Assembly (NCBI RefSeq): GCF_001704415.2
Contig: NC_030821.1
Span: 37,555,210 to 37,619,209, forward strand
Reading direction: 5' to 3'
Length of the DNA stretch: 64,000 bases
Source: Capra hircus
Lineage: Eukaryota > Chordata > Mammalia > Artiodactyla > Bovidae
The notes beneath the pieces are model-generated. The model was given only the letters and a program-made list of their open reading frames with translations, had not been told where the DNA came from and did no database searches. The first letter of the stretch is position 1. The number at the start of each line of letters is the position of its first letter. Positions 45,128 through 56,489 of this stretch are shown one piece after another. A program made the position numbers and the translations under genes.

Positions 45128-45234
45128 AATGTGCAAAGAAACAATGAACAACTATACATAAAATACATAAGCAGCAAGGAAGTATATTTAATATCTTTAA
45201 ACTATTATGGAAAATATTCTGAAAAAATGTTTAT

Positions 45235-45322
45235 ATATAACTGAATCACTTTGCTGTACACCTAAAACTAACACAATATCATAGATTGACTATACTTCAG
45301 TACAAAATTAAAAATAAAAAAC
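45235..45322 (+). mobile_element. Ruminant L1 3' tail
   Basis: 'actgaatcactttgctgtac', 'acctaaaactaacacaatat', 'actatacttcagtacaaaa' then A-rich: the extreme 3' end of an L1. Confidence 0.75.
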
Positions 45323-46638
45323 ACAATTTAATATCAGGGAATGGTTTTAGAAAATAGTGTGCTTTTGTGCTGGCTCAGCCTAATCTTATAAAGCCTTTCT
45401 TCACATCTTTAATAAGTTCTGAGAGGTCAAAGTTCATAATGGGAACCAAGAGCCATAAGTCTAAACCCCTTTCCTGGTTATCTTTCTATTAACAAGACAT
45501 TCCGTTTATTATAAGATTCCAATTCTTGGTCTATCAGGGCTCACTATGAAAAGAAAGGCAATAGGGATTTTACTTCTGGGACTCATAAAAGCAAATAATC
45601 CTAGCCAAAGAAAACCTTTATGCCCAAAGATATACTTTGTGTTATTACAACTCAGCCAAAAAAGTATATAAACAAGCTAAATGCCTGAAATATTATGATG
45701 TTAAGTATACTTTGGCACTTTTATTCAGTGAGATTCTGCTTTTTCAAATGATGATGCCTTTAATGTGCAAATAGTTTAATGGGAAAATATTTTTAATATG
45801 CTAAATTTAAAAATCAGGGTATATGATTGCAAATAAACAAGGATCACAGCTATGTAATGAAAGCATTGTATAGGCAAAATATTGAAAAATATATCAAATA
45901 TTAATAATATTTGGGTAGTAGAGCTTTTTTTGCTTTTTGGTAATTTCAAAATATTCTTTAATAAAAATCTATTATTATTATTATTGTTATAAATATTACT
46001 TAATTTTTAATCCCAAAGCATATTATGATGGACTAACCCTGCCAACTCAGACCATTAAGCCAATTTAGTCCAATATACATTAGAAGATTCTAAGAGTCAT
46101 TCAGCCTTCTCAAAAAGTTGCTCTAAGTATTCACTTGCCAAACTATGATTTCAATTCAGCAACCTTCTATGGAGCACCTATTGTGTGAAGTCTTTGTGTT
46201 ACGCATTGGATTGGGAGAGAAAAGATACAAAGAAAACACGTAAGACCTCACAGCAAGCACTTCACACTCTAGTTATGGGGCTACATACACCCGGTTCCCA
46301 GCTCTCCCCAGCGCAAACTCTCTAATAGAGATGAGAGTAAAGGGCTGCATGAGATTTAACCCCGCAACAGCACTAAGGAGTATGTACAGGAAGCTACCCT
46401 TTGAGTTAGCAGTTAAGGATTGTGAAGTGTAAAGATGTGAGAAAGTATAGTCCAGAAAGAGGAAGAAAGACGTTAAAATGTGAGCAGAGTATTGAGTTGT
46501 CTGCTGTGATGGAAACATTCAACATGAGGTGGGAAAAGACTTGGGAATAAGGCTAGAATAATTGCAATAATGCATTTGTTGGCAGTGCACACAAAACACC
46601 TAAATAAACCTGATTCTCTTCCAAGCTTCAAATATTAT
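45323..46638. other. Unique intergenic DNA
   Basis: No gene. An (ATT)n-like run lies near 45971-45984 and an L2-like edge near 46150-46240 ('ggagcacctattgtgtgaag'). Confidence 0.35.
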
Positions 46639-46852
46639 GCATGCATGCTAAGTCGTTTCAATCTTGTCTGACTCTTTGCAACCCTATGGACTATAGCCCA
46701 CCAAGCTTCTCTATCTGTTGCATTCTCCAGGCAAGAATACTGGAGTGGGTTGCTATGCCCTACTCAAGGGGATCTTCCTAACCCAGGGATCGAACCTATG
46801 TCTCTTATGTCTTTTGTATTGGCAGGCAAGTTCTTTACCACCTAGGGAGCCC
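46639..46852 (-). mobile_element. Bov-tA SINE, antisense
   Basis: 'gctaagtcgtttcaatcttg' to 'ttctttaccacctagggagc'. Confidence 0.9.
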
Positions 46853-46959
46853 ATAAATACTGTAGACTTGATGTATTCTGAAATACTCATATATCCATAA
46901 CTTAATTTCCTGTGTTTCAGCCAATTTTTGTTTTCATATTTAGACTTGCATAATTTTAA

Positions 46960-47180
46960 TTATCATAATAAGAAATATAATAACAGCATCAAACCTTTAT
47001 TCAGGATTTACCCTGTGCCTAGGCACTCTTATTGGCATTTTCCATATATTATCTCACATGTATCTCAAGAAAACCACAGGGTTAAGCCCTTATCCCCATT
47101 CTACAGATGAATAAACTGAGTCTCAGAAATATTAAATAATTTTCCCAAGGTCACACACATAGTAGGTAGAAATGAAAAGG
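46960..47180 (+). mobile_element. MIR SINE remnant
   Basis: 'atattatctcacatgtatct', 'cattctacagatgaataaac', 'tcccaaggtcacacacatag' follow MIR closely. Confidence 0.75.
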
Positions 47181-48519
47181 CACAAAGGCCCAAACTAATC
47201 ACATAATTCATTAAATGAAAATTCTCTGGGCTTGAGCAGGCCAGAGTAGGCCATACCCTACCGATGTAGTTTGTCAGGGTAGTCGCTAGATGGCAGAACC
47301 GGCCCACTTTGGACAGAGTTTGGACTGGGCACTGTCGAATCTTGGAAGCCTTTATGGGATCTTTAGCACTCGTTAGAAGTAACTGTTTCTCTTCAAATTA
47401 AGTAGATTGGAGCAGGAATAATAAGTCTCACTCTGTAGTTAAGCTGTAAAAGGAAAATTTTTTACTTTTTAAGTAAAAAAAGAATCACAATCAAAATCCT
47501 TTCCCACATATTTGGAAATGTGTAGTCTACAAAATAAAATTAAAAAGGATGCACGTCTTCTCATTTCTTCCTTCACAGAGGAGGGGGATATTGTGAGTTG
47601 ACTATTTTAGATGAAGCTCTCTCTGGTTTCAGGTTATCGTGCCTTCCTGAGGGACTGAGCCAGGTCCTTAATACCCCGAGGTCTGACTTGGGCACCACGT
47701 GTCTCCCTGGAGTGAACTTTTATATATTACTCCACCCTGTCAGATAATAGGTACTTATTTAGTACAAGTATTTAGCAGGGATGATTAAAGAGAAACAACA
47801 TCCAGAAAATGAATTTAAGAGGCCGAACCTAATTTTTATCTTCTGTCATCGGTTTTTCAGGTTGAAATCAAAACTCAAGCAGGCTTTACCCAAAGAGCTG
47901 AAACAGTCCTATCTATGAATGGCACTGACTCTGAGGAAATTCACTCATAGAAGTACCCAGCCTCCTCATGGGAACAAATCAAGGGGACTTCCTACAATCC
48001 TTGAGATAACACAGACTCCACCCAAATCATCATAGTCTGAGGCTTTCATGACAATTAAAGATTTACAATAGAAATACTCTAAATATGTGATGGATATATC
48101 AGGTCAAGTTACATCAAGTTCACATGGCAGCTCAGCTACAAACCATGGAAATCCTAGACTACCAATTGCCTGTTTTCTAGAAAGAGCACAGGCCTGCAGC
48201 CACTTACTCCCCTCCCAGGCCCCCTGTCCAGCCCGTCCTACTTAAAAGAAAAAAATTTTAAAACCTACTCAAGAAACACGTCACGGAAGAACACAAAGAA
48301 GAATTTGTAATTGTCAAATGTGAAATGAGAAGAACTATTCAAAGCCATGTTGGCTGAAGCAGAAAGTATGTCTCCCATTGTACTTTTGCTACAACGTGCC
48401 TCAGAGGCATTTCTCATAAATGGGAACAAGAAGTTTACCGTTTTCCCCCTTCTTCAAAAGAAAGCAATACTAATATCTTTGTATCAGATTGCAGCGTATT
48501 TCCAGAGACATGTTTTTAG
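47181..48519. other. Unique intergenic DNA
   Basis: No gene and no named repeat. The frames are short. Confidence 0.35.
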
Positions 48520-48938
48520 TAGATATTTAATCAGCTTTATTGAGGTATGACTGATAAAATTCAGGAGTTTTAAGGGTATACTTTGATGAGCTTTCGCAAA
48601 TGTAAAGGGCTGTGTATCCACAACCACCATCGTGAGCATTTCTTGTGCCCAAAAATTATACATTGTCCTGCGCAACCAACCCCTTCCTCCCATCCCTCTC
48701 CCAGTTCCTCAGCTCCTATTCTGTCCGTCTAGTGTTTCTTTTTCTAAATTATCAGAAGGTAAAATCATATAGTATGTAGTCCTTTTTTCCTGGCTTCTTT
48801 CACTCAATACAATGTTTTTAATATTCATCCATGGTATCCTATGTATCAGTGGAGGGTTTCTTATGAAGGCATAGTTGACTTACAATATGGTGTTAGTTTC
48901 GGATATACAGCATGATGATTCAGTATTTTTGCAGATTG

Positions 48939-49278
48939 AAGACTCTTGAGAGTCCCTTGGACAGCAAGGAGATCAAACCAGTCAATCCTAAAGGAAATCA
49001 ACCCTGAATATTCATTGGAAAGACTGATGCTGAAACTGAAGCTCCAGTACTTTGGCCATCTGATGCAAAGAGCCAACTCATTAGAAAAGACCCTGATACT
49101 GGGAAAGGCTGAGGACAGGTGGAGAGGAGGATGACAGAGGATGAGATGGATGGATGGCATCACCAACTCAATGGACATGAGTCTGAGCAAACTCCGGGAG
49201 ATGGTGAAGGGCAGGGAAGCCAGGCATGCTACAGTCCATGGGGTCACAGAGTCAGACACAACTTAGTGACTGAACAAC
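48939..49278 (+). mobile_element. BovB LINE 3' fragment
   Basis: 'gactcttgagagtcccttgg' to 'tagtgactgaacaacagtga', a sense BovB tail inside L1 sequence. Confidence 0.9.
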
Positions 49279-49394
49279 AGTGAACAACTATTCCATTACA
49301 GGTTATTACCAGATAATGGGTACGCTTCCCTGTGCTAAGTAAATCCTTGTTGCTTATCAATTTTGTGTATAATAGTTTATATCTGTTAATGTGT

Positions 49395-49602
49395 AGTTAG
49401 TTGCTCAGTCGTGTCTGACTCTTTGCGGCCCTATGGACTGCACCCCACCAGGCTCCTCTAACCATGGGATTTTCCCAGCAAGAGTACTGGTGTAGGTTTC
49501 CATTTCCTCCTCCAGGGGATCTACCCTACCCATAGCTTGAACCTGCCTCTCCTTGTCTCCTGTATTGCAGCAGATTCTTTACAACTAAGCCACTGGGCTC
49601 CC
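49395..49602 (-). mobile_element. Bov-tA SINE, antisense
   Basis: 'gttgctcagtcgtgtctgac' to 'ctaagccactgggctccccc'. Confidence 0.88.
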
Positions 49603-49760
49603 CCTAATTTATCCCTCCTCACTTCCTTCTCTCCTTTGGTGATCAAAAGTGTGTTATGTCTATGAACCTGTTTCTGTTTTATATATACATTCATTTGTAT
49701 TATTCTTTAGATTAATGGGGTTTTGCTTTTTTTTTTTTTCTGAGTAACATTACATTATAT

Positions 49761-50027
49761 TGGAGAAGGCAATGGCACCCCACTTCAGTACTCTTGCCTG
49801 GAAAATCCCATGGACGGAGGGGCCTGGTAGGCTGCAGTCCATGGGGTCGCTAAGAGTCAGACATGACTGAGCAACTTCACTTTCACTTTTCACTTTCATG
49901 CATTGGAGAAGGAAATGACAGCCCACTCCAGTGCTCTTGCCTGGAGAATCCCAGGGATGGGGGAGACTAGTGGGCTGCCGTCTATGGGGTCGCACCGAGT
50001 CGGCCACAACTGAAGTGACTTAGCAGA
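49761..50027 (+). mobile_element. Bov-A2 dimeric SINE
   Basis: Dimer with the CACTTTCACTTTT linker, starting 'ggagaaggcaatggcacccc' and ending 'gaagtgacttagcag'. Diverged target copies cattacattatat (49748-49760) and cattacgttatat (50034-50046). Confidence 0.92.
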
Positions 50028-50125
50028 AACTTAGCATTACGTTATATACATACTTTACAGTTTATCTATTTATCAATGCCAAAATTTCTTTATCTTTAGT
50101 TTTCACTGTCATGAATATAGCCACT

Positions 50126-50400
50126 GCTGCTGCTGCTGCTAAGTTGCTTCAGTCGTGTCTGACTCTGTGTGACCCCATAGATGGCAGCCCATCAGGCTCC
50201 CCCGTCCCTGGGATTCTCCAGGCAAAAACACTGGAGTGGGGTGCCACTTCCTTCTCCAATGCATGAAAGTGAAAAGCGAAAGTGAAGTCGCTCAGTCATG
50301 TCTGACTCTGTGCGACCCCATGGACTGTAGCCTACCAGGCTCCTCTGCCCATGAGATTTTCCAGGCAAGAGTGCTGGAGTGGGGTGCCATTGCCTTCTCC
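50126..50400 (-). mobile_element. Bov-A2 dimeric SINE with exact 13-bp target duplication
   Basis: Starts with (GCT)n, the complement of the (AGC)n tail, and ends 'gtgccattgccttctcc'. The flank gaatatagccact at 50113-50125 and 50401-50413 is identical. Confidence 0.94.
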
Positions 50401-50600
50401 GAATATAGCCACTAGGAACGTTCAAATACAAGTCTTTGTGGGAACATGCTTTTCACTTATCTTGGGTAAAATTTTAGAAGTGGGATTGCTAGGTTTTCTG
50501 GTAAATGTATGTTTAATTTTTTAAGACTCTGTTCCACACTTTGGATAGGAATTTATCTATAGTGTGTAGTTCTTTCTACATGCTGTGTCTAGAATAGTAA

Positions 50601-51153
50601 GGGAGCAATGGGTCTTTACCATAGGAAAGGCGCTAAGACAACATCTTCTCCGGAGTTTCAGATGAGCGCTATCGTTTGTATCTTGCTCTTGGACAGGGAG
50701 TGATAAAATACCAGGATTTTTATCCTAGCCTGGGAAGATAGAGCTGTCAGGCCAGCGCTGTCTCCCTCACATGTCTTAGGCGGCGGTGGACACTGCTTGC
50801 TCTAGTGCATTTTACTAGCAGCCCTGCACTGGGAACTGAAGCACCCATAATGAAGCTGTCCTCGGTTCTTTGTCAGTGTTTCTCTGCATGTGCTCCTCCC
50901 ATGGGAATGCCAAGGGAGAAGAAGAGCTAGTAGGCTAAATCCCCTAACTGAATGCTCTCCAGTTGCTCCCCTGTGGACCTTAATAGCCAGCATCTATATA
51001 TAGAAGTATACGGTGTGTAAATGCTAATGTTGACTACTATACTATTATCAAAAATCAAGTTTTGTACTAGCTCAGGCTAAATTTAGAATTTGGAGATTGG
51101 AATTTGGACTATCTAGGACTGAAAAGAGAAATTAAAAATAAAATAAATGTATA
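50601..51153. other. Unique intergenic DNA
   Basis: No gene or repeat recognised. 50630-50950 is somewhat richer in G+C than its surroundings. Confidence 0.35.
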
Positions 51154-51364
51154 AGACTTCCCTGGTGGCTCAAATGATAAAGAATCTGCCTGCAATGCAG
51201 GAGACTCAAATTTGATACCTGAGTCAGAAAGATCCCATGGAGAAAGGTGTGGCAACCCACTCCAGTATTCCTATCTGGAGAATTCCATGGACAGATGAGC
51301 CTGGCAGGCTATAGTCTATGGGGTCGCAGAGAGTCAGACATGACTAAACGACTAACACACACAA
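51154..51364 (+). mobile_element. Bov-tA SINE
   Basis: 'cttccctggtggctcaaatg' head to 'gacatgactaaacgactaac'. Confidence 0.9.
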
Positions 51365-51365
51365 A

Positions 51366-51471
51366 TGGGGGTTCAGGATTGGGAACATGTGTACACCCGT
51401 GGCGGATTCATGTTGATGTATGGCAAAACCAATAAAATGTTGTTTGTAAAGTAATTTAAAAAAAAAAAAAG
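51366..51471 (+). mobile_element. Ruminant L1 3' tail
   Basis: 'cggattcatgttgatgtatg', 'gcaaaaccaataaaatgttg' then poly(A): the typical end of a young ruminant L1. Confidence 0.85.
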
Positions 51472-51567
51472 AAAAGCATTTATTAAAAGTGCTTCAAATG
51501 TTAAAAAAAAAAAAACAAAGAGGCTATTGCCTTGATTATATTTATTAGTGTACAGTAGGTTATACTC

Positions 51568-51693
51568 CCTGGAGGAGAAAATGGCAAGCCACTCCAGTGT
51601 TCTTGCTGGGATAATCCCTTGGACAGAGGAGCCTGGCAGGCTATAGTCCATGGGGTCCCGAAGAGTTGGGACACAGCTGAAGCAACTGAGCAC
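51568..51693 (+). mobile_element. 5'-truncated Bov-tA with exact 16-bp target duplication
   Basis: Only the Bov-A body is present ('ggaggagaaaatggcaagcc' to 'gctgaagcaactgagcac'). Flanks acagtaggttatactc at 51552-51567 and 51694-51709 are identical. Confidence 0.95.
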
Positions 51694-51709
51694 ACAGTAG
51701 GTTATACTC

Positions 51710-52085
51710 AGACCTGGGCACTGGGCATTTAGCAGCAAACAAGGAAGACAAGATCTTGTCTTCAGGGAGCTTGTTTTTTAACGGGTTGAGAAGATAACCT
51801 GTTCATCAATAAATGGGCAAACGCAAACACACAACAAGGAAAATATCAACACCAGGCAAAGAATAAAATCAGGATGATGTACTAACAGGGATCTGGGGAA
51901 GCCTCTCTGAAAAAGCCACGCATACATGGATCACAAAACACGCACTCATAGGTCAAAGAAGCAAGTAATGTGAAGGTTCCGGATAGAACAGCTGTGAGGA
52001 ACAGAAAGAAAGCAGCTATGGCAGAGCCTGGTCTGGGTGGAGCGGGACGGGGAGAGAAGGCAGGAGGTAAAGGTTTTGAGATTTT
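51710..52085 (-). mobile_element. L2-like remnant
   Basis: 'ttgtcttcagggagcttgtt', 'gggatctggggaagcctctctga' in part, and 'gcagctatggcagagcctgg' resemble antisense L2. Boundaries are uncertain. Confidence 0.4.
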
Positions 52086-52740
52086 ATACAACAGATACTC
52101 TATATTCTGCCTCCAAGTCCAATGATTATTTTAACTCACAGATAAGAGACCTAAGAAGAAAATTAAAGTTAAAGGACTTGAGGTTAAGAATGAATTTATA
52201 AAAGTCTAATAGATTTTTTTTTCAGTTCAGTGAAGAAAAAATAAAACAGATCAAGAACACCAATCTTGCCTCCTAAAGACATCACATTTCTTTCTCCCTT
52301 CTTTGGCATTACTCCTCAATTTTATTATCCAACCACTTTCTCATAGTCTTAAAGATTTTCCTCCAGGTTTTTAATCTTATTTTATTTACAGTTGTGATGG
52401 AGTAGCTCATGAATGTTGGTCTGTGCTCCAATGTTATGCAAATGTATGCAAATGAATGCGTTTTTGAAAAGTTGTATCCCTGAATGACACACAAAAACAA
52501 TATGTGCTATTTAAGCACTAAATCGCGACATAAGCAGCATGAAGATCATTTATTTTCATGAGGTAGCAAAACTATGACAGATTATGTACAGCATGGCCAA
52601 GGGGCAGAGAAGTAGAGAGGCGAATTCCTTGTCAGTCTCCCTGACACTGAGCGAAGCAGGCTGCTCAGATGTGGCTGATTTTAGTTTACAATTTGGAACT
52701 GCCAGCAACTTGCACATATTTAATACAAAATTATTATGGT
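52086..52740. other. Unique intergenic DNA
   Basis: No gene or repeat recognised. Confidence 0.35.
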
Positions 52741-52752
52741 TCATATGTGGTA

Positions 52753-52938
52753 AGCAAGTGAAAGTCGCTCAGTCGTGTTCAACTCTTTGCAACCCCATGG
52801 ACTATATGGTCCATGGAATTCTCCAGGCCAGAATACTGGAGTGGGTAGCCATCCTCTTCTCCAGGAGATCTCCCCAACCCAAGGATTGAACCCAGGTCTC
52901 CTGCAATGCAGGCTGGTTCTTTACCAACTGAACCACCC
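52753..52938 (-). mobile_element. Bov-tA SINE with exact 12-bp target duplication
   Basis: Antisense Bov-tA2-like unit ('gtcgctcagtcgtgttcaac' to 'ttaccaactgaaccaccc') between identical tcatatgtggta copies at 52741-52752 and 52939-52950. Confidence 0.94.
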
Positions 52939-53139
52939 TCATATGTGGTACACAGAAGTAAATCTGCATACTATAGTAGGGAGTTTTCTGGTTAGAAAGG
53001 ACTTCTTTGGTTGAAATTCTTGGTAAAGAAATGTTATAATTAAAAAATATCATTTCAAAGGATTTTACAATTAAAAGATAATTGAGTCTATAAGATGGCA
53101 GTTTATTCCTGATTGATTCCAACTAATTATAATAGTGAT

Positions 53140-53350
53140 TTACTATCAATTTATGTGGTCAAGCACTATACTAGATGTTCGTTGGTTTGCTTATTTATAA
53201 CCTCATTTAATTCTCCCAACAATCTTATGCAAAAATTGTCACTTAGGAACATGAATTAACTCGTCCAATCTCACACTTACCAGTGATTCCATGGCCAGAG
53301 TTTTAATCCAAGTCTATCAAAGTTCAGAGCCTCAATTCTTAACCTCTACA
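53140..53350 (+). mobile_element. MIR SINE remnant
   Basis: 'aacctcatttaattctccca', 'acaatcttatgcaaaaattg', 'ttaactcgtccaatctcaca' occur in MIR order. Confidence 0.6.
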
Positions 53351-53457
53351 TACTATGGTCCCAGAATGAGGAAGAAACAGAAAATCATTCTGGCCATAAA
53401 GACCAGATGTCATAAGGACTATTGAAGCTATTTAAAAATAAATTACACCTTGTGAGT

Positions 53458-53632
53458 GGGCTTCCCTGGTGGCTAAGATGGTAAAAAATCTATTTGCAAT
53501 GCAGAAGACCCAAGTTCAACCCCTGGGTCAGGCAGATTCCCCTGAAGAAGGGAATGGCTACCCACTCCAGTGTTCTTGCCTGGAGAATTCTATGGACAGA
53601 GGAGCCTGGCAGGCTACAGTCCATGGCGTTGG
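53458..53632 (+). mobile_element. Bov-tA SINE, 3'-shortened
   Basis: 'gggcttccctggtggctaag' to 'ggctacagtccatggcgttg'. The usual gagtcggac end is missing. Confidence 0.88.
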
Positions 53633-53799
53633 CTGGAGATATATTTCCATATTTCTGTTCACTCATTCATTCAGCGAGTATTTGTTGATCACTTACGATT
53701 AGCCAGTACAATATGGGACTGCCCTCTGCATGGAAAGCTGCAGCAATGAGCAAAACACAATCACCTCTCTCCAGGAGTTTACATTTCAGAAGGGAAGAT

Positions 53800-54060
53800 G
53801 TGTTGATTTCCTTGGGCTATCATAACAAATTAGCACAAAATGGATGGGTTGCACCCACAAAAATTTATGTTCTCTCAGGTCTGGAGACCAGAAATGAAGG
53901 TATTAGCAGAGTCATGCTCCTTCTAAAGGCCCTTGGGGAGAATTCTTGGCTGTGGCTAAGTAACCTCAGTCTCTGTCTCCTTCACACAGCCTTTCCTGTG
54001 TGTCTTCTCCTTCCTTATCTCTTATGAGGACACTTCTAATTGAGTTAGAATCCACAAGTT
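53800..54060. mobile_element. Ancient interspersed repeat, family unassigned
   Basis: 'gggctatcataacaaattag', 'caggtctggagaccagaaat', 'cttatgaggacacttctaat' recall a common old mammalian repeat with 'gctgccataacaaa' and 'cttataaggacac' phrases. I cannot name the family safely. Confidence 0.4.
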
Positions 54061-54069
54061 AAACCCACA

Positions 54070-55742
54070 ATCTCAAAATCTTTAACTTTTCACCACTGTA
54101 TGAGGGTTCCCTTCTCTTCACATCATCACCAACATTTGTTATTTGTGGTCTTTTTGATGATAGCCATTCTGAAAGGTGTGAGCTGATATCTCACTGTGGT
54201 TTTGATTTGCATTTCCTTGATTCTTGGTGATGCTGAGCATCTTCTAATCTGCCTGTTCAGTGCAGTTCAGTTCAGTTGCTCAGTCGTGTCCAACTCTTTG
54301 CGACCCCATGAATCGTAGCACACCAGGCCTCCCTGTCCATCACCAACTCCCGGAGTTCACTCAGACTCACGTCCATCGAGTCCGTGATGCCATCCAGCCA
54401 TCTCATCCTCTGTCGTCCCCTTCTCCTCCTGCCCCCAATCCCTCCCAGCATCAGAGTCTTTCCCAATAAGTCAACTCTTTGCATGAGGTGGCCAAAGTAC
54501 TAGAGTTTCAGCTTTAGCATCATTCTTTCCAAAGAAATCCCAGGGTTGATCTCCTTCAGAATGGACTGATTGGATCTCCTTGCAGTCCAAGGGACTCTCA
54601 AGAGTCTTCTCCAACACCACAGTTCAAAAGCATCAATTCTTTGGCGCTCAGCCTTCTTCACAGTCCAACTCTCACATCCATACATGACCACAGGAAAAAC
54701 CATAGCCTTGACTAGACGGACTTAGTCAGCAAATCTGCCTGTTAGCCAGCTGTATATCTTCTTTGGAAAAATGTCTATTCCCATCTTCTGCCCATTTTTT
54801 GATTGGTTTCTTGGTTTTTATTTCGTTTTGTTTTGATATTAAGTTGTGTGAGCTGTTTATATCCTTTGGGTATCAACTCCATGTCAGTCATATAATTTGC
54901 AAATAACTTGTGCCATTTGGTAGATTGATGGTTTCCTTTCCTGTGCAAAAGCTTTTAAGTTTAATTAGGTCCTATTTGCTTATTTTTGCTTCTGTTTTCT
55001 TTGCTCTAGGAGACAGTCTCCAAAAAATATTGCTGTAGTTTATGTAAAAGAGTGTGCATATGTTTTATTCTAGGAGTTTTTTGGTTTCTAGTTATACATT
55101 AAGGTTTTCAATACATTTGAGTTTATTTTTTAATATGTTGTGAGTATATCTGAAAGAAACAAAAACATTAATTTGAAAAGATACATGCATCCCTGTATAT
55201 ATATAGCAGCGTTAGTTACAATAGCTAAGATATGAAAGCAACCTAAGAGTTCATCAACAGATGAATTAATAAGGAAGATGTAGTATGTATACCAAGGAAT
55301 ATTACTCAGCCATGTAAGGAATGAGATTTTGCCATTTTCATCATGGATCGATTTGGAGGATATTATGCTCCGTGAAGTAAGTCAGACAAGGACAAGTACT
55401 CTATGTTATTGTTCATATGTACAATCTTAAAAATAAAACAAAAGAATATAATAAAACAGAAACATACTCACAGATACAGAAACAAAAGAGTGGCTACCAG
55501 TGGGGAGAGGGGACAAGGGAGGGCCAAGATAGGAGTAGAGGATAAAGAAATACAAACTACTATGTGTAAAATAAACAAGCTATAAAGGCATATTGTACAG
55601 CACAATTAGCCAATTAACTTCTAAGAACTTTAAAAGGAGGATATTCTATTAAAGTATCAAGTTACTATGTTGCACATCTAAAATATAATACAATATTGCA
55701 TCATATTTTAAATACTGTAAACCAGCTAAACCTCAATAAACA
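54070..55742 (+). mobile_element. L1 LINE with 5' inversion, split by BovB
   Basis: L1 antisense runs at 54070-54257 ('gatagccattctgaaaggtg', 'ttttgatttgcatttccttg') and 54744-55142 ('gtgcaaaagcttttaagttt'). L1 sense then runs at about 55143-55742 ('gaaacaaaaacattaatttg', 'gttagttacaatagctaaga', 'tattactcagccatgtaagg'). The upstream ORF2 part is inverted relative to the 3' part, as in twin priming. A BovB with target duplication sits in the inverted arm. Confidence 0.75.
54258..54731 (-). mobile_element. BovB LINE 3' fragment with exact 12-bp target duplication
   Basis: Antisense BovB from 'cagtgcagttcagttcagtt' to 'cttgactagacggacttagt'. Flanks aatctgcctgtt at 54246-54257 and 54732-54743 are identical, and L1 continues beyond. 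Confidence 0.94.
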
Positions 55743-55779
55743 AAATAGATAAGAATAAGATAAATGCCAGTCACACACA

Positions 55780-56078
55780 CATTCTGAAGGAGATCAGCCC
55801 TGGGATTTCTTTGGAAGGAATGATGCTAAAGCTGAAACTCCAGTACTTTGGCCACCTCATGAGAAGAGTTGACTCATTGGAAAAGACTCTGATGCTGGGA
55901 AGGATTGGGGGCAGGAGGAGAAGGGGACACAGAGGATGAGATGGCTGGATGGCGTCACGGACTCGATGGACATGAGTCTGAGTGAACTCCGGGAGTTGGT
56001 GATGAACAGGGAGGCCTGGCATGCTGCGATTCATGGGGTCGCAAAGAGTCGGACTGAGCGACTGAACTGAACTGAACA
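55780..56078 (+). mobile_element. BovB LINE 3' fragment
   Basis: 'ttctgaaggagatcagccct' to 'gagcgactgaactgaactga', a sense tail. CACACA-rich sequence lies on both sides and may be the target duplication. Confidence 0.9.
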
Positions 56079-56101
56079 CACTAAGAAGGATTACCGATGA
56101 C

Positions 56102-56310
56102 AGCTTTTCAGTTTTATTTGTATGTTAATTTTGGGTCTCCGCTGCTGTGCTTGGGCTTCCTCTGGTTGTGGTGAACAGGGGCTACTCTCTAGTTGTGTCA
56201 CACAGGCTTAGTTGCCCCTCTGCATGTGGAATCTTCCGGGACCAGAGATGGAACCCATGTCCCCTGTATTGGCAAGCAGATTCTTTACTGCTGGACCACC
56301 AGGGAAGTCC
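56102..56310 (-). mobile_element. CHR-type SINE, antisense, with target duplication
   Basis: T-rich start, then 'ttcctctggttgtggtgaac' to 'gctggaccaccagggaagtc'. Flanks ccgatgac at 56094-56101 and 56311-56318. Confidence 0.85.
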
Positions 56311-56489
56311 CCGATGACGTTTTTTTCATGGTGATTGCAAACAGAGTTTTTCCTTTCTATGAGTTTTTGGTGTGACTAAAGATTAGCTTTCTGGCAAAAA
56401 AAAAAAAAATCTTAACTGTATCCGCACAGATCCTTTATCCAAATAAAGTCACATTCACAGGTTCTAGAAATTAGAACACAGTAGTGGGG

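Larger units (their letters stand above)
48520..50600 (-). mobile_element. L1 LINE 3' remnants, antisense, riddled with younger insertions
   Basis: L1 antisense is visible at 48520-48930 ('atcagctttattgaggtatg', 'cttctttcactcaatacaat'), about 49280-49394 ('cttccctgtgctaagtaaat'), 49603-49760 ('gtctatgaacctgtttctgt'), 50031-50125 and 50401-50600 ('gaagtgggattgctaggttt'). BovB, Bov-tA and two Bov-A2 elements separate the pieces. Confidence 0.65.
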
